A DNA stretch of 64,000 nt from Apis mellifera (taxonomy: Eukaryota; Arthropoda; Insecta; Hymenoptera; Apidae), in NCBI RefSeq assembly GCF_003254395.2, contig NC_037639.1, positions 11,389,037 through 11,453,036 of the forward strand, in the 5' to 3' direction. Shown piece by piece: positions 39,001 through 50,579 of the stretch. Within the stretch, counting starts at the first letter, position 1, and each line of letters starts with the position of its first letter. Under the pieces are notes generated by a model, which was not told where the DNA came from, did no database searches, and saw only the letters and a program-made list of their open reading frames with translations. Position numbers and translations under genes: made by a program.

Positions 39001-40740
39001 AGATTCGAGTCGTTTGTCCCGAGGACAAATGGAGGAAATCGGGCAAATATCGATCCGCCGAACGGGATATTCGTCAACGGAGCATATCGGCGAGCCCTTA
39101 GGAATCGCAAATATACGGATCCGCCAAATTGGGTATCGCGTATCGGGTTTGCCATTGGTCTGCCTGGATCGATCGAGTCGGGCGAGTTGGAAGGATGCGC
39201 GAAAACCGCGGGGAGAATCGATCGAAATCGCGGTTCGATCGGCGAAACGCGGAGTCGAGCGAAATCTTATAAATGAAAATTAACGGGAGGGGGAGGGGCG
39301 TGGGATTTTATTCGCGGATCGGGCCGACAACGATATTTTCGGTTTCGTTTAATTTCGTTTTCGTTCGTTTCGACCGCCCACCATTTCACCGCATTACGGA
39401 ATCCGCGTGAAAAATATAAATTTCCAACGCGGTGGTGGGCGAAAAAAAAAAAAGAAAAAAAAAAGGAAAAAAAGAAACAAAAACGCGAAGAAGACACGAC
39501 GGGGCGAATACGAGCCGTGACAACGAAACTATTTTCACGGGGCGAGAATTAAATTACGGCACGGCTTGGACAACGTCGAAACGTGCTTCCAGCTGTGCCG
39601 GCCGAAAAGTTATTGATATTCGATCCCCGCCGAATACCGATTCGAAATAAAAATATCGCCCGAATTAAACGTCCAACTCGAGCTCTCGAACGCTCTAAGC
39701 GTTCTCTGCGAATCAACCGAGGATTTCTGAATTTTCAATAGGGCGAGGGGGAGGGGGGAGGAGGGAAATAAAAGAGAGAGAGAGAGAAAAGAGAGAAGGA
39801 TCGGTGGCAGCCACTAATCCACGCTTCGACGCGTTTATCGGCCACGGTATCGTGGTTGATCGTCGCGTCGCGCACGGGCTTCGCCCGTGTAAACGTTGAC
39901 GCGACATTCGAAATCACGGTTGCGCCGCTTTTGTAAAGTATGGATTTGAACTAGTCCGCGATACAGCTCGACCTATCGGTCATTCCGTAGAATGCCGCGA
40001 GCCACGCTCGATATTGGCTTTATTAGTTCGCGGTAATAAATCAGAAGGCAGATCAATTTTGCGCCGTTCCCTGATTTCCGTCCCGCCCGGAAAATCAGAT
40101 ATAAATTTGCGACTACGATCGTGCACTATCGCGTACCCGTCCACCCGCTACTCGCGGCGCGGAGACGCGCACGCATATCGCGGCCCAACCATTCGATGCT
40201 CTTAATTTCGCCAAATCGGCCCGGCTTTGCCCCGTTCCCTATCGCCTTCCCGATCGAACGCCGCCCGATCTGTCCCGTCGTTGTCGTCCTGCTACAACGC
40301 TACCCCCATTCTCTTCTCCCAATTCGACCCAATTCTCACCCCAATTTTCACTATTCGTTCATTAAGCGTTTCGTTACGGAAAAGATCCTGCCAAGAAGCG
40401 TGGAATTTGGAAAGGAAAGAATATTTCTAGTAAATAAGAAATAGGCGTTTTGAAAAAAATGCTTGTCTAAATAATCGATAAGGGAATAATGATAATGAAA
40501 CGTAGATTGGAGATTGAAATTGTGAATTGGAAAGGAACTGGTAAAAAGCTGTTATTATTACAAGTATTTATTTAATAAAACGAATAAAATTGGCGAGAAA
40601 AAGTAACGTAGTAAGAAGGAGGAGGTATATGTAGAAGGGTGTAGAACGTTTTTCGACGGTTGAACACGGTGGAACACGTCCGGTACAGAAATTAGCGTTA
40701 CCGCGTGCACTGTTGACTAACGATAGAGGGGCCCCGAGTT
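36001..40740. other. No gene recognised
   Basis: The stretch contains CT repeats (36297-36318, 37078-37099), a 14-nt perfect tandem duplication (38385-38412), an imperfect direct repeat (39045-39136), an A-rich tract (39442-39480) and two small adjacent hairpins (39842-39855 and 39873-39889). Frames such as 37807-38190 (plus) have no recognisable features. Confidence 0.5.
38385..38412. repeat. 14-nt perfect tandem duplication
   Basis: TTCTGTACTCTGCG occurs twice head to tail with no mismatch. Confidence 0.9.
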
Positions 40741-40756
40741 CACGAGGGTGACCAGG

Positions 40757-40850
40757 CCATATACATATATAGATATATATATACATATATATACATATAT
40801 ATATATTTATATATATGTAAATACACGCACACACACACACACGCACACAT
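40757..40850. repeat. Compound TA/TACA and CA microsatellite
   Basis: A TA/TATACA array (40757-40819) is followed by a CA array with CG interruptions (40823-40850). Confidence 0.9.
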
Positions 40851-43800
40851 ATAAATATATCGACAGGCGCACATCGATTATATGCTCGATTAATTCGCGA
40901 CCGTACCGACCCTTGATATGCTCGTTCGCTTACTCGCCCATTCGTTCGCGCATTCGTTCGCAACGATCGATAGGAGCGTGTTGCTCCTGTGCAAACTTGC
41001 AAAAATTTTCTTTTTTCCTCTCTCTCTCTCGCTTCCCTATCCACTATCCCATCCCCCTTACGCTACTCTCCTCTCCTGTCCCCCGCCAATTTTATTCTCC
41101 CCCCCTCAAATCGCGAGGGGGAGGGGGCGATTAATTTTGGAACGAGGTTGGGAAGACGTTGGCCGGAAGATTCGACCGTTCTATCGGGGCGGATCGTTAA
41201 CCGAAATCGCGCGAAATCGGCATCGCGAGGCCGCAAAACAATTCGAACGATCCTAAATGGAATTTTCTCCCTTTTATCGGGATCGCATTGATACGGCCGC
41301 ACGATCGGCGGATAGACGAGGCAATTTCGAATTCTAGTGGACCGCCTAGTGAAACGCGGATTCCCCTCCCCTCCCCTGCCCCCCGTTTGTTGGTGGGGAG
41401 GAGGGGGTGGGTAACGGGTCGGTTTCTATCCGCGCGGGGCGCGCGATCGATGAGAAATCTCGATCGGCAGTTGCGTGCAGTTATTCCGGTCGTTCGCCGA
41501 GAAATTTCGTTATCATACACACGATACTCGAATGTATGCCCGCAATTCTGAAAGGACCGGGAGTATCGGCCGTTACGAAGGGATGGATTTGGATTTGAAG
41601 GGTGGCAGAACGCGGAGGGGAGGGGCGGCGGCTCGGAGGATTAGAGGTTGGTCGAGCAATTAGCGAGCCGTCAGTGGCACAGTGGCTGACAGGGGCTACA
41701 TACAACCTACTGCCGGCTACCTACTGCCGCCTCTGCCTCCGCCGTTTCTGGCCTCGCCATCGTTTCCACCTACAATCTCATCGGCATATGCCTTACTCAG
41801 CTGCCCAAGTACCGGCTCGTGTTACCCTTAATTAGAATATCTAACGGCCGATCGTTCCATTCCACCACTCGTTTCTATCGACGTTTCGAGGACCGCTTTG
41901 CCGCCCTACACGTGGAAACACGTGCACTACAATCGTTCCTCGTTCCTCGTCCAACTCGTGGCCCAAGTTTAACCAACGAATTAACAACGGAACAGGGAGG
42001 AATATTTTTTATATATTTGGAAAACTTTGCCTTCGATTCTGCTTCTTCTTTTCTAAAAAAAAGAGAAAAAAAGAGAAGAAAAGTTAGAAAGAACGGTTTA
42101 CGGTTCTCGAGCACGGAAATCGATATACTTCCCCCTTTTGATCCGAACGATCTTTCCCTATTTTTAATTCTCGGCGAATCCTCGGCCCCGATAGGAGGGC
42201 CCGACTGGAAGAGGGGAACGACCGGGCAAAGAAGAATCAGCGCGCAACGGGCGCTGTCGAGGCAGGGGGATAGAGCGAATGCAATTATAATTTTAATTTC
42301 GATGGTATTTAATAAAGGGGCGCATTGCGTAGCCTGCACCGGCAGCCGTCCAACCCTCGAGCCTGCCATACAGACCTGTATGCGCTAATTAGCAGTTACG
42401 GCCCGCAGACCGCACGAATGCATTCTGCTGCTTGCTCGCATGCTGCCACGTTGCACTTTCGTCCCGAACTCGTTCACCCCTTCGAAATCATCCGCTTCCG
42501 TCCGAACCGATCGTCCATCCACCTGATCGCTCCACCCCTTCCCCCGATCGATCCGCGCCGTTCATCCAACTTAAACTTACCACGATAAAGAAAAAATAAA
42601 AGCACTACACTCGTGGCTTATAATAAAACTGTCGATCAAGTCCCTCGCGGAAGGGAGTGGACTCAATCGAAGGACGCCGTTCACCGAGGCGGACGAGGGC
42701 GGCTGGTAATTGTCAAAGAATCGGTTAGCAACGAGCGAGAATAATTAGATCATCGCGTCACGCTTCTCCTCCTCCCCCGTACATCGAGCACAATGGGAAG
42801 GAATTCTTTCTTCTCCGCGCTCGCGCTCGATCCCCTTCGGCGCGCGGACGTCCGCGACGCCCACCACGATCCACGCTCGTTCCGGTTAATTTGCGTTCGA
42901 GTCAGGCGGACACTCGCGGCGGATTCAATTATACACCGACAACGAAGTTTGTTCGCATCAAATGCCGAAAGGCTGAAAATCAATCTGGAGTTGCGATCGG
43001 TTTAATGGGGGCACGCACCACGTGCCGCGGCCATTACGCGCCCCCCTCCCCCATCTCGACCTCCATCTCATCCATCCTCCTCTCTTTCATCCACCCTCCG
43101 CGTATCCGCAACCCGCCACCGTATCGTTTATACCGATATACTTAAATAAGTAAAAGAATATCGAAAAGAAAGAAAAAAAGATCTCATCGATCTCTTCTCA
43201 TCCTCTTTTCTTCCCTTCTTCTCCTTCATCGGTGAAGATTCGAATGAAAGGTTCCTCGAAAAGAAAAAAAAAAAGAAGAAAGAAAAAGTTTCTCTCTTTC
43301 GATATTTCCGCTTGCTTGACCGTGACGGATACGCTTTCCTCCTCGACCCGACCATTTACCCGTTCACTTATCGCGATTCACGAGATCACGGATATTCGGT
43401 CGATCGGGGGAACAACACGCAGCAGCACGATCCAAGATTCATCAATCGGGCCGCAATCGAAGCCCCTTACCCCTGTTCGGAACGTTTAATAACCCCCAGC
43501 TGGCCGATCAGCCCGACGCGAGCGGCAACGTGCGCGGATATGCTTGGGGGAGGAGAAGGAGGAGGAGGAGGAGGAGGAGGAGGAGGGAAAGGTTCGAACG
43601 TGCGGAGGGAGAAAGAGACAGAGGGGCGAAACAAAGAGTGGAGGGGCGAGAGAGAGAGAGACGCGGGCGATCGCGAGAGGGTGAAACGGTAGAATGGACG
43701 GAAGGGAAGGGAAGGAGGCGCGTGGGATGAGTTTGAAGGGAGGGATGATCGCGGGGGGGAGGTAGGGGGCAGTTGCATATGAGCGATTGCCACACACGGC

Positions 43801-46000
43801 GTGTAACGCCGGCCGTGGCGGCGGCATTTACGTTAATTAAATTTCCCCAGGCCGTAGGACCGATCCTCCAGCCTTCCTCACTTTCACCCCTCCATACAGG
43901 CCGGCCTGGCATCAATCATTGCACGCTCAGCCTCACTAGCCCGGACTCCGCTATGCCGGAGGATCGAGTCGCCGGAGACTGTTTAAAATTGCTAACCCTC
44001 GTCCCTTCCTCTTCACCCTCCCGCCCCTCTCTTTTCAGACCGGCACAGAGATCCGTCAACGGCGCCTTCCGCGACCTTCTGCACCCCGTCTCTCTCTCTC
44101 TCTCTTTCTCTCCCTCCGAACCTATGATTTTTTCCCACCCGTTAACCACTTTGACGGTTATCAATTAAAGGACGCGATGTCTATTGCTCTTATTCTCTTG
44201 CGCTTGTGTTTCTGATTTCCCGGTGAAAAAGTCGGATTCGAACGAATCGATTGAACGCGTCTTCGATCGAACGGAAAGGATTAGAACGACGATGATTTTC
44301 AGATTCGATTTAACTCGGATAATTTTATGATTCTTTTTTTTTTTTTTTTTTTAAGTAACTGAAAGAGGAAAGGCGTGGAGGAAGAGGAAGAAGAGAGAGA
44401 CGGAGAAAATAGAATAATTTCCTCCTTATTTAGCGGTATTCGAGGGTGAAATGGACGAGAAAGTTACCCGAGCCTTTGATTATATTTTGCACGCCCCCTC
44501 TCAAAGCTAGCTTTACCGCGTTTCGCGAAATCCGATAAATTCCAGCTTCGGAGAGGCTTCGCGTCTTGAAAACTGCGGGGCTACTTCTTCGTCGTTCGCC
44601 CCTGCCCGTTCCAATCTCGTAATCGACTTTGCCAGCCAATTCTATAATCCCTTAAACCTAATTAGGGAAGGGGGGAAGAGGCGAGCGGCCGGAACTCGTA
44701 GCCGGGACTCGAGTTAACTTCGCTACAAACAAGAACAATATCTTCGTTCTCTTCGGAACTTCGTTACGGCGGGGTGGATAAGGCGGGGGTGGCGGGGCAG
44801 ATCGCCGTTGATCGTCGTGAGGAAAATAAGGTCGCCCCGGAGCGATAGCCAGCGGCTGGCCAATGTAATCGCTTGTAAAAATGTAATAAAGGATCAAAGT
44901 CTGCCGTTGAAGCTCCGCTATTACGCAAGCGGGACATCGTGTATCGAAGAAGAAGAAAAAGAGGAAAAAGAAGAAGAAAAAGTTCGAATCCTCGTTCCTC
45001 GTTTCAGTTTTCTTTCCCCTGAAACGATTACTCTCTTTTATTATTTTCAAGAATTTTATAAATCGCGAGGAGGGAAGAAACTCTCTCTCATTCCTTCTCT
45101 CTTTTTTCCCTAATTTTTATCGTGTAAAGCGAACGTCATTGTTCGATTCGTACGGTACGGAATGGCGCTCCATCGAACGCGAAAGGAATTCAGACACGTG
45201 ACATTCGGGAAAGATGCAAACATTCCAACGAAATATTCGTAGCTCTCAAAGACTCGAGGCGGACTTGGACTCCGAGCCCCTTTGCCGACGAATACCTCGA
45301 GCCACGAGCGAAGGAGGAGGAACGGATATCACCGCTTGATGCAGTCCGACGAGACGCTCGAGCGCACCCTCTAGCACGGCTGTCCTCCAAGGGCCACTCC
45401 TCGGACCCCGAGTATTTCATATTTCTGAGATCTATCAAAGAGTGGAGCTTTGTGCAGTTTATATTAAATCACGGCACGGTTACAGACAGCTGCCTTTCTT
45501 CCTTCGTACGCTCTCTACGTATCGTATCCAGTCTTGCCGGTTAAAAGAAGACAAAATTCTATTAAATCGTTCTCGACCGCGTCGAGGTCGAGAAAATCCC
45601 CGATACCCTGTTATAACTTGGTAGCGATTATTTTTGTCGTGACCCGAGGATAATGTTAAAATCGATACGCAATGCGGAGAAAGAGCGAGAGAGTGACAGA
45701 GATAGAGAGAGAGAAAGAGGAGATATATGATTAATTAAATCATCGAAGTGACGAGCCCGAGTTATTTTAATCGAACGCAGACCTTCCCCAGGTTTTTCCA
45801 GACCGCTTCTATATACGATATGAAAAATAACTCGTTCGTGGATTATTTTCGCCCTGGAACGAATCCTTAATCTTGAATCTTTGAAGAATATCGGTGAGAG
45901 AATTGCATCGGTGATCCGATGAATTATTACCGCGGGATCTAAATCGTTCGGGATTAAAATATTCGGCTCGGTTGAAAATATCTTGCCACTTTCCCACCGA
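40851..46000. other. No gene recognised; purine and pyrimidine tracts
   Basis: The stretch contains a G-rich block at 41110-41130 and 41395-41415, the GGA array, GA repeats near 43649-43661, a T19 run (44334-44352) and A/G-rich DNA near 44945-44990. The plus frame at 41819-42388 and the minus frame at 46101-45628 are not recognised. Confidence 0.5.
43547..43587. repeat. GGA trinucleotide repeat
   Basis: About a dozen GGA units; poly-Gly, poly-Arg and poly-Glu frames come from it. Confidence 0.9.
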
Positions 46001-49000
46001 TCGGGGCGGAAAGTGGAAGGAGGAGGAGAATCGAGAGAAAATTGTGTCCTGTGCTGTGCCGCGGGGGCGATAGGCGCGGGGCGTGCAAACGGGACCCGCA
46101 AACGCGGTTCAAGTACGCATGAACTTGAATCGGGAGCGGGAGCGAAGTCGGTCGGAATTAACGAATGAAATCAAATCAGTCCCCGTTTGTTGATTCGCTA
46201 CCGGTCGCTACGGAGGTAGATCGAGTGCACGGAAGAGAGCTGGCTGGGAACAAGAGGGGTCCGTTGTAGATTCCAATCGATATGATGCACACGGCCGGAT
46301 ACCGACAGCGTTATTACGTCGAGTGCTATTAAGACTTCCAATTAGTTCGATATACCAATACGCGGCTACGCGCGTTTCAGTCAGGGAAATCAGCGGAAAA
46401 TCGGCCGGTTGTTTGTAATATTCCCCGGGACGCGAGGAACGAGCACCAGCTGGGAACAACGTGTTTTTATTTTCCACGAATCGAGCACCGTTCGTGTTTT
46501 CCAATTTTTTTCCCCAGTATGTTTCTCTATGGTAACAAAAAAAAAAAAAAAAAAAAAAAAAAAATGTACAAATTGGAGAAATTCTAGGAAACTTGTAGAG
46601 TTGAAATATTTTGCTTTGTTTTTCATTTTTTTTTTCCGTTATTTATCTATTTTTTTCTTTTTTTTTTTTTTATTTTACGCATAGGTATTAGTATCCTCCC
46701 CCCCTCCCTCCATCCGGGAGGAAGGGGAGGTGGGAGGGATAGCAACGCGATGGTTTTCGATTGGAAAAAAGGGAAGGAATTGGATGAGACGCATCGATAA
46801 TGCCCACCACCACCACCACCGCCAAGAATCTATTCGAAGCTTATCTCATTTATTACCCTCCCTCCCCTCCTTGCTGTTTTGCTCTCGTTCGACGGTTATT
46901 TTACAACCCCCAGATAGGGACGTAGCAGTAACGTCTTTGTTTTCACCGCGCAACATCCTTCGACCACCGACCCTTACCCCTCTCCCGACAATCGTTCGTT
47001 CTTCGCAACCCGTGCTTCGGGAGGGAGCTTGCTCGGAGATAAGGAGCATCGTATCTCCCGATTTTCCGTATCGCCACCTTCTCCGACTCTCTTCAGTTCC
47101 GTGGATTCTCGCGCGGAACCAAATTGCGCCATTGTTTCCGCCAACCCTTGCTGTCTTTCTTTAAATTCGATCGGGAGAGGAAAAGTGAAATTCGCTTCGA
47201 TTTGGATGGGTAGGAGGATAAATTATTCCCGTGGAAATGATATTTTATGGGAGAAAAAATATTGTCGATTCGCAACGAATCGATCTATACATTTGGACGA
47301 GAAGATTCGCTTTATCTTAATAACGATGGAAATTGGGACGAAGAAAAATTTCTCGTAGGAGAAATTAAAACGTTTCGTTTGACATTTTAAAAAATACAAC
47401 GATTCGGACGGGAGGAAATTGAAATAAACCCGGGGCAAAGTGGAGAGCGTAGGAAGAGGCGAGCGAATGAAGCGACAAAGCGGAGATCGGTGGTGGAAGC
47501 GAGAGGGGGAAACTTAAGGTCGTTTTGTTCGAGGAAGGAGATTGGCTTGGAAGAGAGAATACCTAGTTGTTAGCAAGCACGAAGCAGTCCGGGGTTGCTA
47601 GATAAGGCGTGGGCATAAACGTCCGCAGATAAGGGTAGTTTGCACCCCCGTTGTGGACAGTTAGCCTTAAATGAGCCGGTGGTGGGGAGGGCGAGACGTG
47701 TAAAGGCTTTTGTTGCGTTGGATCCCATCTTCTCGCTTTTGAAATCAGTTTCGCCGATGCCAGTTGGCCCCCGATAACAGATCGAAATATCCAAACTCCG
47801 TGACGAACGATCTTTTCTGTTCAAAAATTTTTCTTCTTTTTTTTTTTTTTTCTTTTTTGCTTCGAAAACGATTGTCAAAAAATATCGAAAGAAAAGAGAA
47901 AGTCTTTCTTCTCCTCCCTTGTCTCTCGTTCTCCTCTCGACTCGTTTCGCTAGCCATTCGACGAAAACAGGGAAGAAAAGCAAAACGAGGATTAAAAGGA
48001 GGATCTTCGGCGCTCCAGACGCGAAAAAAAAAGAGGCGAAGAAAAGAAGAAAAATAATCCGCGACGAGGTTGGCGGTTCGGGTGATTTTTCACGCGCGTC
48101 GTCCGTACAAAAATCCTGTCTCACCGTTCTAAATTCCGCTTATCTAATGGGGTTTCGACAGTAATGTGCCGGCGTATTATGTAGAACCATCCTGCCAGGA
48201 CCATCCCTTTTACGTGGAAGACCACGAGCAGCGGTGCCGTTTAGCGTCAGATAGCGGAAACGTATGAGGGACGGGGTGAAGCCACCCTTATCTTAAGGGT
48301 AGCTACTCAATAGCAACCGAAATTTCTACCACTCTCTCGCACGATCGTTTCTATCTTCAATCGCTTTCTTCTTTTTTCTCCTCCATTTTCCATTTCCTCT
48401 TTCTCCCTCTCTCTCTCTCTCTCTCTTTCATCGGGAAAATTAAATCGAACTGTTTTCTTCCAGTTTGTCTTCCACTCGTCTCGGATTCTCGATTAAAATT
48501 TCAGAGTGCGGAGTTGTTGGCGTCGAGGGGGGAGGGGGAGGGGGCCAACAAAGGAAGGAACGCCTCTGATTCGTACCTGGAAGGTACACGCGCATAATTT
48601 AACGTACAAGACATCGGGAGCGAGCACGGCGAGCTCGGGCTTTGCCACCGCCGCCCGCTTAGGGTTACTTATACTTCGGAAAAGGGCTATGTGTGCAATG
48701 CGCGGGAGTGCCTCGGGGGTAGGTGCTTGCGGTAAATCTAATAATGTTGTAATGCTGTTACCCCCCTCAAAGTTGGCCCGTAAGTTTCTGCCGGGCCTGT
48801 TGGCTCCGACTCCCGTGCCGAGAATTCCTAACGCGCGCGCCTTGTTTCGCCTGCATATACGCGACACGTACACCCTCTTTCGTTTCGAAACGAAGCCTCT
48901 CGTTCAACGAGAGAGAAAAAGAGAGAGAGAGGGTGAAGGAAAAAATTAGCCAAGGAGTTTCGATCCTCGCATTGGAAGAAAAATCGACGATGAATCGACG

Positions 49001-49031
49001 AGTAATCGTGTTCTTCCTTTCTCGGTTTCAG
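46001..49031. other. No gene recognised; homopolymer-rich
   Basis: The stretch contains an A28 run, T tracts (46650-46672, 47836-47858), CCA repeats near 46803-46818, CT repeats (48407-48427) and a 16-nt palindrome at 48879-48894. Several TTTCAG-type acceptor-like sites occur but none opens a convincing frame. Confidence 0.5.
46537..46564. repeat. A28 homopolymer
   Basis: An uninterrupted A run. No target-site duplication or retroposed gene was seen to its left, so a retrocopy tail is not supported. Confidence 0.9.
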
Positions 49032-49146
49032 ACGCATTATAATATAATTTCCAAGACGGAAGCCACACGTATCGACGGCGCGAATTTCATTAAAAGCAGG
49101 ATTATCGCATTGACATGTCCATTGACAGTGTGGTGGCGGGCAACAG
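49032..49146 (+). CDS. Candidate internal exon, hypothetical
   Basis: A strong pyrimidine-rich acceptor (TTCTTCCTTTCTCGGTTTCAG) ends at 49031, and a donor CAACAG|GTAGGT follows at 49147. Between them one frame is open for 38 codons plus one base (starts THYNIISK, ends VWWRAT). The residue mix is not low-complexity, but I recognise no family. No partner exon was identified, so this may be a chance frame or a noncoding exon. Confidence 0.18.
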
Positions 49147-49596
49147 GTAGGTGATACGAAATTGCCGACTTTTCCAGGGGGAACGTTGGACGTCGAAATC
49201 GAAAGAGAGCCACGCGCGGTTGACGCGTTCTTCCGCAAATTTCGCCCGCGCCCACCCTCCTCCGCAAAACTCTCCCTCGCTTCGCCGACTGGTTTGTTAG
49301 AACCAGCGGCGTAGATACATGTCACGAGCCAAGGTAAGCCTTCCAGTCACCCGAGGGTGTTCCGCAAACTATTCTCGCGAAAAGTTCAACACAACTTCAT
49401 AACATCGGTGTTCCGTGGGAGAATTAGAGGGGGTGAGAGGTGGGGCAGAGAGGAGGACTCGAAGTGGATGGGGGGAGTGGGACTCGGTGAGACGTGGCTC
49501 TATCCGAGGGGGTTTCGGGAGGAGTAAATTTGTTCTAGCGTGAGCTTACACGGGTTACGTTAAGTACATAGGTGTTTGGGGGTAGTTAGTTGTACT

Positions 49597-49718
49597 CACC
49601 GGCGCAAAATACCGGGGCCGGTGTCTAACTTGAAACGTCCCGTACACGCGAACAGCAATCCTCTCCAAGCGAATTCGCCAAGTTTCCACGCGTCATAATA
49701 GCCGATTGGATAGCCATT
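49597..49718 (-). promoter_or_regulatory. Candidate distal first exon with CCAAT box
   Basis: On the minus strand a CCAAT box (49709-49705, in TATCCAATCGG) is followed about 110 nt downstream by the strong donor GCCG|GTGAGTAC (intron start at 49596). The unique sequence in between is open in one frame for about 40 codons (includes YDAWKLGEF and LDTGPGILRR) but has no proper acceptor upstream. A noncoding or short-coding first exon is one reading; it would fit the LMO leader acceptor at 17192 by strand only. Confidence 0.2.
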
Positions 49719-50554
49719 GTAACGAGTTTTCGAATTATTCGATTACTTCTAAGTGTAGATAACTTATTAGGATTGATATTGAAGATATTCTATTAGAACA
49801 TGATCGAGAGAAAGATGCGATAAAATTATAGTTTAAAGTACATTTCGATTATGGAATGGAATCGGGGACAAAATTTCTCGCCCACTTAAAATCGCATTGC
49901 AAAGCCGTTTTGCCATTGATCTTCCGAATCCAATTCTTTTCCTCCAGTAGTCTCCACCTAGTTCTCTTTTCGTTCGTCTCTTATTTTTTTCTTTTTTCTT
50001 CTTTTTCTTTTATTTTTTGCTCTTCCTTCTTCCTTCTTCCACGGTCGAACGACTCTTTCTCGCAATACCGACTCGCGGAGATAAAAATCAGTAATTAGCC
50101 GGGACCATTATGGCGGCCGTTTGAAAAATTAGCGGGTCGTGGGGTAACCGCCCCTCTGGGTATAATCCCGCATCGGGAACAGCGCATACCAACCTGCATC
50201 CAGCCTGTCTCTGATTTATACGGGTTTGCTATTAATTACACCTATCCACTAGCTCGCTTTCCACCAGCCTCCAAACTCTTGCAATACGCATTCCCGATCT
50301 TCTTCCGTTAGGATTTTTAATTTTTCTTTCTCCCTCTCCCTCCCTTTCTCTCTCTCTTTCTCTCTCCGATATAAAGAGTTAGTGTAGTTTTACATATATA
50401 TATGTTATTTTTTAAATTTGATCTCTATTATCGATTAGGATGTATTATCATATCCACGATTTTCTTCGCCTCACTTGGTCTGTTGATATTCGCTTCTATC
50501 CTTCCCAACGTTCACGTGTCGCAGTTTGATTTCGCGCAGGCGGACGCGCGTGTA

Positions 50555-50579
50555 TTTTTTTTTTTTTTTTTTTTTTTTT
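50555..50579. repeat. T25 homopolymer
   Basis: An uninterrupted T run. Confidence 0.9.

Noticed and set aside
46501..46700. A28 run as the tail of a retrotransposed gene
   Set aside because: No processed coding sequence or target-site duplication was seen beside it.
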